Positions 13,101 to 22,636 of a stretch of DNA of 64,000 nt are shown in pieces. Position 1 is the first letter of the stretch, and every line of letters begins with the position of its first letter. The notes below the pieces were generated by a model. The model was not told the DNA's origin. It searched no databases and worked only from the letters and a program-made list of their open reading frames with translations. Source of the DNA: Tupaia tana (taxonomy: Eukaryota; Chordata; Mammalia; Scandentia; Tupaiidae); the NCBI GenBank assembly GCA_026018925.1, contig JAKSZU010000009.1:82825407-82889406 (forward strand), in the 5' to 3' direction. The position numbers were made by a program, and so were the translations under genes.

Positions 13101-15734
13101 CCTCACCTTAAAAGATATAAAAAGCAAAAATTTAAAAAAGAGAGAGAGAGAGGACAGAGACAGAGGTTGATAGAGACAAAGAGAGATAGAGGCAGGAGAC
13201 TTGAAAGGGTTCTTCCTACCACAGGAGATTTGTACTGGAGGCTCAGTTATCAGTGGGACATCTTCCTTTCTCCCAAAATGCCGAGATTGCAGGAGCCATG
13301 GAGCTGTCTGTCTCTTGAAGAAGGCCTGTTCTGTCCCCTTCTGCCTCTGCTGCCTTGGAGGGGGAGAGGTAATTAACAAGATAAAGGGCTAGGTAGGTGG
13401 GGCTAAAGGGCCCTGTAAAATGCCTCACCTTCAAAGATTCTAAAAACCAAAAATTAAAAAGTGTGAGAGAGAGAGGACAGAGACAGAGGTAGAAGGAGAA
13501 AAAGACAGATAGAGACAGGAGACATGAAAGGGGTCTTCCTACCACACGAGTTTTCTATGCGGGAGGCCTAGTTATAAGTGGGACATCTTCCTTTCTCCCA
13601 AAATGACTAGATATCAGGAGGAGCCAAAGGGCCCTAATAAATGCCTCACCTTAAAAGATTCTAAAAAGCATAAATTTAAAAAAGGGAGAGAGAGAGGACA
13701 GAGACAGAGGTAGATAGAGACAAAGACAGATAGAGGCAGGAGACTTGAAAGGGGTCTTCCTACCACCCGAACGTTGTATGCTGGAGGCCCAGTTATTAGT
13801 GGGACATGTTCCTTTCTCCCTAAATGCCTAGATAGCAGGAGCCATGGAGCTACCTGTCTCTTGAAGAAGTCCCGTTCTGTCCCCTTCTGCCTCAGCTGGA
13901 TTGGGAGGGGAAGTGGGAATTATTAAGAAGATAAAGGGCTAGGTAGGAGGGGCCAAAGGGCCCTGTAAAATGCCTCACCTTAAAAGATTATAAAAAGCAA
14001 AAATTAAAAAGAGAGAGAGAGAGAGGACAGAGACAGAGGTAGAGAGAGACAAAGACAGATAGAGACAGGAGACGTGAAAGGGGTCTTTCTACCACACTAG
14101 TTTTGTATGCTGGAGGCCCAGTTATCAGTGGGACATCTTCCTTGCTCCCAAAAATGCCTAGATCGCAGGAACCATGGAGCTGCCTGTCCCTTGAAGAAGG
14201 CCCATTCTCTCCCCTACTGCCTCTCCTGGGTTGGGAGGGGGAGAGGGAATTATTAATAAGATAAAGGGCTAGGTAGGAGGGGCCAAAGTGCCCTGCAAAA
14301 TGCCTCACTTTAAAAGATTCTAAAAAGCAAAATTTAAAAAGGGAGAGAGAGAGAGGACTGAGACAGAGGTAGAGAGAGACAAAGACAGATAGAGACAGGA
14401 AACATGAAAGGGGTCTCCTACAACACGAGTTTGTATGCTGGAGGACCAGTTATCAGTGGGACATCTTCCTTTTGCCCAAAATGCCTAGATGGCAAGAGCC
14501 ATCGAGCTGTCTGTCCTTGGGGAAGGCCTGTTTTCTCCCCTTCTGCCTCAGCTGGGATGGGAGGTGGAGAGGGAATTATTAACAAGATAAAGGACTATGT
14601 AAGAGGGGCCAAAGGGCCCTTTAAATGCCTCACCTTAAAAATTTTTAGAAAGCAAAAATTTCAAAAAGAGAGAGAGAGAGGACAGAGACAGAGGTAGAGA
14701 GAGACAAAGACAAATAGAGCAGGAGACTTGAAATGGGTCTTCCTACCACACAAATTTTGTATGCTGGATGCCCAGTTATCAGTGGGACATCTTCCTTTCT
14801 CCCAAAATGCCTAGATGGCAGGAGCCATGGAGCTGTCTGTCCCTGAGGAAGGCCCGTCTGTCCCCTTCTGCCTCAGCTGGGTTGGGGGAGGGAGAGGGAA
14901 TTATTAACAAGATAAAGGGCTAGGTAGGAGGGGCCAAAGGGCCCCATAAAATGCCTCACCTTAAAAGATTCGAAAAATCCAAAATTAAAAAAAGAGAGAG
15001 AGAGAAGACAGAGACAGTGGTAGAGAGATTCAAAGAGAGATAGAGACAGGAGACTTGAAGTGTGTCTTCCTAACACATGAGTTTTGTATTCTGGAGGCCC
15101 ATTTATCAGTGGGACATCTTCCTTTCTCCCAAAATGCCTAGATGGAAGACGTCATGGAGCTGTCTGTCCTTGATGAAGGCCAGTTTTGTCCCCATCTGCC
15201 TCAGCTGGGTTGGGAGGGGAGAGGGAATTATTAACAAGATAAAGGACTAGGTAGGAGGGGCCAAAGGGCCTTGTAAAATGCCTCCCCTTAAAAGATTCTA
15301 AAAAAAAGCAAAAATTAAAAGAGAGAGAGAGAGAGAGAGGACAGAGAAAGAAGTAGAGAGAGACAAAGACAGATAGAGACAGAGGACTTCAAAGGGGTCT
15401 ACTAACCAACTGAGTTTTGCCTGCTGGAGGCCCAGTAATCAGTGGGATATCTTCCTTGCTCACAAAATGCCTAGATGGCAGGAGCCATGGAGCTGTCTGT
15501 CCTTGAGGAAGGCCCGTTCTGTCCCATTCTGCCTCTCCTGGGTTGGGAGGGGGAGAGGGAGTTATTAACAAGATATAGGGCTAGGTAGGAGGGGCCAAAG
15601 GGCCCTGTATAATGCCTCACCTTAAAAGATTCTAAAAAGCAAAAATTAAAAAAAGAGAGAGAGAGAGGACAGAGACAGTGGTAGAGAGAAACAAAGACAG
15701 ATAGAGGCAGGAGACTTGAAAGGGGTCTTCCTAC
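1150..15734. repeat. Tandem satellite array, ~326-bp monomer, about 44 copies
   Basis: Landmark spacing gives the period: CTCACCTTA recurs at about 1301, 1628, 1954, 2279, 2607 and 2939. Each monomer reads, in order: a block with GTATGCTGGAGGCCCAG; CAGTGGGACATCTTCC; AGATGGCAGGAGCCATGG; a GGGCCAAAGGGCCCTGTAAAA near-palindrome; an A-rich stretch; about 75 nt of GA-rich purine DNA; then GGGGTCTTCCTACCA. Two monomer types differ at one site, CCTCTCCTGG versus CCTCAGCTGG. Neighbouring monomers differ by roughly 5-15% by eye. A few units are shortened, for example near 4090 and 13560-13625. I do not recognise it as a named satellite. It is non-coding: the period is not a multiple of three and open frames drift from unit to unit. 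Confidence 0.95.
15731..15734. repeat. Target site duplication, left copy (CTAC) of provirus
   Basis: CTAC precedes the TGT of the 5' LTR and is repeated at 22637-22640 after the 3' LTR. Four bases is the usual duplication length for gammaretroviral integration. Removing the provirus and one CTAC restores the normal satellite junction CTTCCTACCA. Confidence 0.85.
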
Positions 15735-15804
15735 TGTAAGAATAATTTTAAATTATGTCTTTCTGCTCTGTAGAGATAAAATTTAACCTTTGCTTTTGCC
15801 GGAC

Positions 15805-15852
15805 GCCCTTGTGATAAACTGCCCTTGTGATAAACTGCCCCTGTGATAAACT
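15805..15852 (+). promoter_or_regulatory. U3 triplicated 16-bp direct repeat
   Basis: The unit GCCCTTGTGATAAACT occurs three times head to tail, the third with one change (GCCCCTGTGATAAACT), followed by another GCCCC. Repeats at this place in gammaretroviral U3 regions are commonly enhancers; that role is inferred. The GATAA core could suit a GATA-type factor, which is not shown. The same array is at 22239-22286 in the 3' LTR. Confidence 0.6.
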
Positions 15853-16008
15853 GCCCCAACAGACTTAATTATGCAAACCTCCAGGAATGGAGCAAAAGGA
15901 ATGTGGACATGGAACTAGAAAGACAACCCATGCACGTGTGTCACAAGACTGCCACTCTTCCCCCTAGAAATGAACTACCCGTTAAACTTCCGCATACCTT
16001 CTCCTGCT

Positions 16009-16015
16009 TATAAAA
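16009..16015 (+). promoter_or_regulatory. TATA box of 5' LTR
   Basis: TATAAAA lies about 85 bp upstream of the AATAAA, the expected U3 promoter position. Transcription would start about 25-30 bp downstream, near 16040. The copy in the 3' LTR is at 22443-22449. Confidence 0.75.
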
Positions 16016-16094
16016 AGACCTATAACCCTAAAAACGGGGTCCTCGCTCAGGCCTGCTGCGTCAGGTGTTTGCTTGGACCCCAGCCGGCTGGAAA

Positions 16095-16100
16095 AATAAA
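16095..16100 (+). terminator. Polyadenylation signal in R of 5' LTR
   Basis: AATAAA in the R/U5 part of the LTR. The functional copy for proviral transcripts would be the matching one at 22529-22534 in the 3' LTR. Confidence 0.75.
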
Positions 16101-16205
16101 ACCTCTTGCGTTTTGCATCAAGAACCGACTCTTGTGGTTGATTGGGGGTCACATATCCTCTGGACAGAAAGCGCGCCAAGCCAGGCGGCCGGCGCCCTAA
16201 CATTT

Positions 16206-16223
16206 TGGGGGCTCGTCCGGGAT
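16206..16223 (+). other. Primer binding site, tRNA-Pro type
   Basis: TGGGGGCTCGTCCGGGAT starts three bases after the 5' LTR and is the 18-nt site complementary to the 3' end of tRNA-Pro, the primer used by murine leukaemia-type gammaretroviruses. It is intact. Confidence 0.9.
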
Positions 16224-16258
16224 GTCGTGGCTACCCATCATCTACAACGTCGGCCTTG

Positions 16259-16267
16259 GAGGTAAGT
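16259..16267 (+). promoter_or_regulatory. Probable major splice donor of provirus
   Basis: GAGGTAAGT fits the donor consensus, with the cut after 16261. It lies in the leader between primer site and gag, where the donor for spliced env mRNA is found in this virus group. Use is inferred. Confidence 0.5.
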
Positions 16268-16613
16268 CTAAAAAACCCCTGTTTGTCGACTTTCTTGTTT
16301 GTTTCGGTGTGGTACCCAATAGTCTGTTTCAGGTTTCGCAGCCGTTCGGCCTATTGTAAAATAGCCGAACTGTGGTTGGTAGACGTGCCCGGAGAACCAC
16401 AGGCTGCAGCCCTGGGGGACGCCCTAAGGGCGGAGGAGGATTAGGGACGCCTGATCGTCTCCTACGGTAAGGGCGCAGATCGGGTACATATTTTGGCCTG
16501 CGCCCGTCTGAATCTGTCCTAAGATTGTGGAAAACAAAAATCGGTAGTTACTTTCTGTTTGTCTTGTCCTGTTCTTTGTTCTGTTGTTTGTACTCTTAAC
16601 CTAACCATTGACG

Positions 16614-18196
16614 ATGGGACAGACTGTGGTGACTCCTTTAAATTTGACTCTCAGACACTGGACTGAAGTGAAGGGAAGAGGTCGCGACCTGTCTGTAGAA
16701 ATTAAAAAGGGACTCTGGCAGACGTTTTGTGCCTCTGAGTGGCCCACCTTTGGTGTCGGGTGGCCACCCGAAGGCACGTTTGACCTTAACGCTATCCTTT
16801 CCATCAAAGACATTGTCTTTCAGAAGGGACCAGGAAGTCATCCGGACCAGCAACCGTACATCATCGTTTGGCAAGATCTGATCCAAAAACCCACCTTCGT
16901 GGGTTCAACCATGGTTGCCCAGGCCCCGTCCAAACCCCCCTCAGGTCCTGGTGGCCCAGTCCCCCCAACCCTCCAGAGGGTACAGACCTTACCAAACGTC
17001 CTAAGTGAATCTATCCAGAGACCCAAGACCTCCTTCTCCTAGACACCCCTCCCCCATACCCCCCGTACCTTCCGCTAGATGAAAAAAGGCGCAGAGACCC
17101 CGGAGTGTCACCTAACGTTAGACTTGGTCCTTCCGCCCCCTCTGAGGGTGCCCTTCTAGGGCCTGCTCAGGGCACTAGGAGTCAACGTCGCGCACTCCCG
17201 TCTCCCGATACCACTGTGGCACTGCCCTTACGGGCCTATGGGCCCCCACCTCCGCATACCGACGAGGGGCTACCTCCCCTACAGCCTCTCCAATATTGGC
17301 CCTTTTCTTCCTCTGACCTTTACAACTGGAAAACTAACCACCCCCCCTTTCTCCGAGGACCCCCAGCGCCTAACCAGCCTGGTAGAGTCCGTAATGTTCT
17401 CTCATCAGCCAACATGGGACGATTGCCAGCAGCTCCTGCAGACTCTCTTCACCACCGAAGAGAGAGAGAGGATCTTACTCGAAGCAAGAAAAAATATCCC
17501 GGGGGCTGACGGACGTCCCACTCAGCTTCCTAACCTTATCGAGGCTGCTTTTCCTCTCTCTCAACCCAACTGGGACTACAATTCGGCAGAAGGTAGGGAG
17601 TGACTGACAGTCTATCGCCAGGCTCTAGTGGCTGGCCTCCGTGGGGCTGCCAGGCACCCCACTAATTTGGCTAAGGTAAGAGAGGTTATGCAGGGGGCTA
17701 CAGAACCCCCGTCAGTGTTTCTTGAGCGTTTCATGGAGGCATTCAGGCGGTTTACCCCTTTTGACCCTGCTTCTGAGGGACAGAGAGCCTCCGTAGCTAT
17801 GGCCTTCATTGGATAATCAGCATTACATATTAAGAAAAAACTCCAGAGACTCGATGGGTTGCAGGATCTCTCTCTTTACAGGACTTAGTTAAAGAAGCAG
17901 AAGAAGAAAGACAACAGAGGAGGGAAAAAGAAAGGGAGGAAAGAGAGAGTAAAAAGGAAAAAAGACAAGAAAAAAACCTAGCTCGGATCCTGGCCACTGT
18001 AGTGCAGGAAAGGGGACAAGAACGGGGCCCCAACAAGGGACCAAAGCCTAGTCGTATCCCACTAGACAAAGACCAGTGTGCTTATTGTAAAGAAAAAGGA
18101 CATTGGGCAAAAGACTGTCCTAAAAGGGCCAAGAAAAACAAAGTGCAGCCGCCCCCTCCGGCCGAAGTACTTGCACTGCACAAGGACTCAGACTAG
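16614..18196 (+). pseudogene. gag: ERV gag polyprotein, disrupted
   Basis: Start ATG at 16614 gives MGQT, with Gly2 for myristoylation, followed by a matrix domain to about 17010. The reading frame then shifts; PPPYPP late-domain residues appear in another frame at 17050-17070. Capsid begins with [13 protein letters not shown] near 17290 and shifts frame at a run of seven C (17341-17347). It continues to an in-frame TGA at 17601-17603, goes on in the same frame to a TAA at 17814-17816, then shifts once more near 17875. A charged Glu/Arg/Lys tract and one zinc knuckle, [14 protein letters not shown] (CX2CX4HX4C), end gag at UAG 18194-18196. That makes three frameshifts and two premature stops. 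The structural polyprotein cannot be made from this copy. Confidence 0.92.
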
Positions 18197-18215
18197 GGGG
18201 GACGGGGCTCGGAGC
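18194..18215 (+). promoter_or_regulatory. Gag-pol UAG stop with readthrough-type context
   Basis: The gag stop TAG is followed directly by G-rich sequence, and the protease frame continues in phase (both frames share phase around 18002-18478). Gammaretroviruses make Gag-Pol by suppression of this UAG with the help of a downstream pseudoknot. The purine-rich start of that spacer is seen; I did not fold it. Confidence 0.6.
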
Positions 18216-21200
18216 CCCTCCCCGAGCCTAGGGTAACTCTAAAAGTGGAGGGGAAGCCAATTAATTTTTTAGTCGACACTGGGGCCCAACACTCAGTGTT
18301 ACTGGCACCATCGGGGCCACTTTCCAAGAAAAAATCTTGGGTCATAGGGGCAACCGGGCACCAGCAGTACAAGATGAACACCGGCTTTTTGAAAGTCAAG
18401 ATAGTAACACTGGCCCCCTTCATGCTTGGCTGCAAAAATATCCTAAAGCCTGGGCTGAGACAGCTGGAATGGGATTAGCCACCAACAGGCCCCCAATACT
18501 AATAGAACTAAAAGCTACAGCTACCCCTGTGGCACTACGCCAATACCCTATGACTAAAGAAGCCCGAGACGCCTCCTCACCTTGGAATACCCCCTTGCTG
18601 CCTGTAAAAAAACCCTGCTCAAGTGACTATCGCCCTGTGCAAGACTTGCGGGAGGTCAATAAGCGGGTACAGGACATCCATCCCACGGTACCTAATCCAT
18701 ATAACCTGCTAAGTTCTCTACCTCCAGAACGGGACTGGTATACTGTCTTAGACTTAAAGGATGCTTTCTTCTGCCTGCGACTGCACCCCTCCAGCCAGAA
18801 TACATTTGCCTTTGAATGGAGGGACCCAGACACTGGGATCACGGGACAATTAAGTCAAACCCGGCTTTCTCAGGGTTTCCGGCACTCGCCTACTATTTTT
18901 GATGAAGCCCTCCATCAGGACCTCGCACACTTCTGCGCCAGCCACCCTGAGGTGACCCTACTACAGTATGTAGACGACTTGTTGCTCGCAGGACCACCGA
19001 AGAAACATGTCGGCAGGGCACTGGACTGCTGCTAGAAGAACTGGCCCACCTGGGGTATCGCGCCTCTGCTAAAAAGGCCCAAATCTGTCAACAAGAGGTA
19101 ACATACTTGGGCTATACTTTAAGGGGTGGAAAGAGGTGGCTCACCGAAGCCAGAAAACGGACTGTAACCCAGATCCCCGTTCCTTGCACGCCCTGGCAAG
19201 TGCGAGAATTCTTGGGGACAGCGGGATTCTGCCGCCTATGGATACCGGGGTTCGCCGCTATGGCTGCTCCTCTTTACCCACTGACTAAAGAGGGAGCCCC
19301 CTTTGAGTGGGGCATTGACCAACAACAGGCTTTTGATGACTTACTATCAGCCCCGGCTTTGACCCAGCCTGATGTGACAAAACCTTTCACTCTATATGTA
19401 GATGAAAAAAAAAAGGGGGTGGCCCGAGGGGTACTCATGCAACCCTTAGGGCCTTGGAAAAGATCGGTGGCCTATCTCTCAAAAAAAAAAAAAACTGGAC
19501 CCAGTGGCTGGGGGATGGCCGGCTTGCCTGAGATCGATAGCGGCTGTGGTGACACTGGTAAAAGGTTCTGACAAATTGACTATGGGACAAAAATTACTAG
19601 TCATTGCCCCCCATGCTTTAGAGAGCATCATCCGGCAGCCCCCCGACCGATGGCTGTCCAATGCTCGTATGACTCATTACCAGAGTCTCTTATTAGACAA
19701 GGACAGGGTCCAGTTTGGACCCCCGGTCAGTCTCAACCCTGCCACGCTGCTGCCCGAGACCTCCGCCGAGGGGGCTGTCTTCCATACCTGCCAAGAAGTC
19801 CTGGCAGAAGAAATCGGAACCCGACGGGATCTCCAAGATCAGCCGCTACCAAATGCCCAGCTGACCTGGTTCACTGACAGAAGCAGCTACATCATAGAAG
19901 GTAAAAGGGTGGCAGGGACAGCTGTAGTAGAAGGAACCAGACAGTCTGGGTGAGTAGCTTGCCCGAGGCAACCTCAGCCCAAATAATTGAGCTCATAGCC
20001 TTGACTCACGCCCTGTGTCTGGCAGAGGGAAAGGTCATAAATATTTACACTGATAGCCCATATGCCTTCGCTACCGCCCACGTCCATGGGGCTATCTATA
20101 GACAACGAGGCTTACTGACCTCAGCTGGTAAAGATATCAAACATAAAGAACAGATCTTGGAATTGCTGGAGGCTATACACCTCCCTAAGAAGGTCGCTAT
20201 TATCCACTGCCCCGGGCATCAAAAGGCAAAAATCCCGGATAGCAGAGGGAAACCGGCGAGCAGATCAGGCGGCTAAGTGGGCGGCCCAGGGGCTTGATAT
20301 ACTACCACTACATGAGACGATCGACTCAGGTCCCTCGGGTGAGACTCTTTCATATTCCGAACAAGACCTACTGGAAATAAATAGAATGGGACCTCACTCC
20401 ATGACCCCAGAGGGGGTATGTAAGACTGCCGAGGGAAAGACTATCCTCCCTCAAGAACAAGCAATTGTTCTATCTATCAGCTTCATAAGTTGACACACCT
20501 AGGCTCAAAACATCTAGTTACCTCAGTCCGGCAGTCCTCGTTCCATTCGCAGACTCGCCGAAACAATAGTAAACTGATGCAGACCCTGCCAATTAGTTAA
20601 CGCCTACCCAGACAAGACACCACAAGGAAAGCGGCTTCGTGGACATCGTCCGGGAAGTTACTGGGAAGTAGACTTCACTGAAATAAAACCAGGCAAATAT
20701 GGCTACAAGTATCTGCTAGTGCTGGTTAATACATTCTCAGGGTGGGTCGAAGCTTTCCTCACTAAAAAAGAGACTTCTCAGACAGTTGCCAAGATAATCC
20801 TAGAAGAAATCTTCCCGAGATTTGGGGTGCCACTGGTTATTGGGTCTGACAATGGCCCCGCTTTTGTTGCCCAGATTAGTCAGGGACTGGCCAGGGTCCT
20901 GGGGTCTGACTGGAAATTGCATTGTGCTTATAGGCCCCAAAGCTCAGGACAGGTTGAGAGAATAAATAGAACCCTAAAAGAGGCCATGACAAAATTGGCT
21001 TTAGAGACTGGCATAAAAGATTGGACAGTCCTCCTTCCCTTCGCCCTGTTCCGCGCGCGAAATACACCCAGCCCCTTCGCCTTAACCCCTTTCGAGATTC
21101 TATATGGGGCACCCCGGCCTTTGACTAACGTATGCCTCTCTTGTTCCCGCTCCCAAGCTTCTCAATCTCTTTATGCTAGACTAAAAGCCCTTGAATTTGT

Positions 21201-21444
21201 CCAAAAAGAAACTTGGGCTCAACTTGCAGAGGCCTACAAGCCAGGAGACTCCCAGGTGCCTCACCAGTTCCAGGTTGGAGATTCAGTGTTCATCCAACAA
21301 CACAGAGTGGCCACCCTCAAACCTCGGTAAAATGGACCGTACCTGGTACTGCTGACCACTCCAACGGCGATAAAGGTTAATGGCATCGCTTCTTGGATCC
21401 ACACCTCCCATGCTAAACCAGCGCCTCTGCCAGACCCCACTTAG
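18197..21444 (+). pseudogene. pol: ERV pro-pol (protease, RT, RNase H, integrase), disrupted
   Basis: Protease has its catalytic DTGAQHS near 18280 but breaks off near 18370, where RT begins in a different frame. About half the protease is missing. RT keeps [31 protein letters not shown] and the YVDD active site (18967-18978); its usual LPQG is LSQG. Frame changes occur near 19005 and at a 14-A run (19481-19494). RNase H shows TDRSS and IYTDSPYA with a break near 19945, then another near 20250. Integrase has HX3H (HKLTH), CRPC, a catalytic VDFTE, SDNGPAF and [12 protein letters not shown] (D,D-35-E type). Frame changes lie near 20480 and 20570. The best open stretch is 20578-21330, ended by TAA; the same frame then runs to the true stop at 21442-21444. 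Non-functional. Confidence 0.92.
20578..21330 (+). pseudogene. pol: Integrase core, longest open part of pol
   Basis: This 250-codon open stretch covers the end of the zinc-binding domain (CRPC), the catalytic core with its two Asp and one Glu, and the start of the C-terminal domain. It ends at TAA 21328-21330 where the frame otherwise continues for 38 more codons. The upstream HX3H half of the zinc-binding domain lies in another frame, so no start is available for a complete integrase. Confidence 0.85.
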
Positions 21445-22124
21445 AAGGTGGAAAAACTGGATCACCCACTCAAGTTCCGCATTCGCCGCGGCAGTCTTGC
21501 TCCTCCTGATGCCTCTGCCTGCGATAAGTAGTGCCAACCCCCATAAGCCCCTGTCCCTTTCTTGGGTAATCTCCTGTGTGGGCGATAACCATGTTGTTAA
21601 CATCACCACCCGCACGGCCCCATTGGGGACTTGGTTTCCCACCTTAGAATTTGATCTCTGTGACCTCGTGGGTGACTTGTGGACTAAGTCCATCCACGAT
21701 CCCTTCAGGTTGCTGTATGGATGCGCGGGTCTGGGTACTAAATCAGGCACCTACGATCATTACTTTTATGTCTGCCCTGGTAACAACTCTTACAAATGTG
21801 GGGGCCCCGCACATTTCTTCTGTTATGATTGGGACTGTGTGTCCACGGGCTACATTTCTTGGACTCCGCCACACCCAGACCCTCTGATAACTGTTACTAG
21901 AGGGCCCTGGTGAGGACCTAACACCTGGGACGCTTGCAAAGGTCTCTAGTTTGCTCGGTCCCCTAATTATACTCCTCATCTTAACCTTCGGACCCTGCAT
22001 TTTAAACCGCCTAGTCACTTTCGTCCGTGAGCGGGTAAGCGTAGTTCAAGTACTCATGCTACGACAACAATATCAGACTCTCCAACAGTCAGAAAATTAT
22101 TCTGATGCTCTTGTGGGTCCGTAA
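21380..22124 (+). pseudogene. env: ERV envelope, large internal deletion
   Basis: The frame opens at ATG 21380, with a second ATG at 21410 as an alternative start, overlapping the last pol codons as in gammaretroviruses. A hydrophobic signal peptide (AAAVLLLLMPLPA) is followed by the N-terminal surface-subunit domain with several Cys (CYDWDC seen). It stops at TGA 21911-21913 after 177 residues. About 30 bases later a different frame gives only the membrane anchor (GPLIILLILTF) and cytoplasmic tail of the transmembrane subunit, ending at TAA 22122-22124. The rest of the surface subunit, the cleavage site, the fusion peptide and the TM ectodomain are missing. No functional envelope can come from this copy. 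Confidence 0.9.
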
Positions 22125-22147
22125 GTTTTATGATTAAAACTTCTCCC

Positions 22148-22168
22148 AAAAAACGCAAAATGGGGGAA
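22148..22168 (+). other. Polypurine tract region before 3' LTR
   Basis: A purine-rich stretch containing AAAATGGGGGAA abuts the TGTAAG of the 3' LTR, where plus-strand priming takes place. It is interrupted by two pyrimidine-containing positions. Confidence 0.7.
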
Positions 22169-22636
22169 TGTAAGAATAATTTTAAATTATGTCTTTCTGC
22201 TCTGTAGAGATAAAATTTAACCTTTGCTTTTGCCGGACGCCCTTGTGATAAACTGCCCTTGTGATAAACTGCCCCTGTGATAAACTGCCCCAACAGACTT
22301 AATTATGCAAACCTCCAGGAATGGAGCAAAAGGAATGTGGACATGGAACTAGAAAGACAACCCATGCACGTGTGTCACAAGACTGCCACTCTTCCCCCTA
22401 GAAATGAACTACCCGTTAAACTTCCGCATACCTTCTCCTGCTTATAAAAAGACCTATAACCCTAAAAACGGGGTCCTCGCTCAGGCCTGCTGCGTCAGGT
22501 GTTTGCTTGGACCCCAGCCGGCTGGAAAAATAAAACCTCTTGCGTTTTGCATCAAGAACCGACTCTTGTGGTTGATTGGGGGTCACATATCCTCTGGACA
22601 GAAAGCGCGCCAAGCCAGGCGGCCGGCGCCCTAACA
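22169..22636 (+). repeat. 3' long terminal repeat of provirus
   Basis: 468 bp, reading the same as the 5' LTR, with the triplicated 16-mer (22239-22286), TATAAAA (22443-22449) and AATAAA (22529-22534). It is followed by CTAC (22637-22640), the right target duplication, and then satellite in phase. Confidence 0.93.

Larger units (their letters stand above)
15735..16202 (+). repeat. 5' long terminal repeat of provirus
   Basis: The LTR starts TGTAAG and ends CTAACA, so the termini are TG...CA. It holds three 16-bp direct repeats (15805-15852), a TATA box, and an AATAAA about 80 bp downstream of it. No difference from the 3' copy at 22169-22636 was found on reading both through. Confidence 0.93.
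15735..22636 (+). mobile_element. Gammaretrovirus-like endogenous provirus (class I ERV), defective
   Basis: The provirus is 6902 bp long, with LTR, tRNA-Pro primer site, gag, pro-pol in the gag frame across UAG, env overlapping the end of pol, a purine tract, and LTR. This order, the single zinc knuckle, the UAG between gag and pol, the 4-bp target duplication and the tRNA-Pro primer site are gammaretroviral. Both LTRs are 468 bp and read the same throughout, so insertion looks recent. The inside is nevertheless inactive: several frameshifts and stops in gag and pol, a deletion at the protease-RT boundary, and loss of most of env. It sits inside the satellite array. Confidence 0.93.

Noticed and set aside
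1150-15734. Regular repeats that might suggest a CRISPR-like array
   Set aside because: The repeats are contiguous 326-bp tandem units with no unique spacers, in a mammalian genome.
16142-16444. 100-codon open frame across the 5' LTR end and leader
   Set aside because: It runs through the primer binding site and splice donor; gag begins at 16614. Chance frame.
16608-16613. Upstream TTG as gag start
   Set aside because: The ATG at 16614 gives the myristoylation-competent MGQ start typical of the family.
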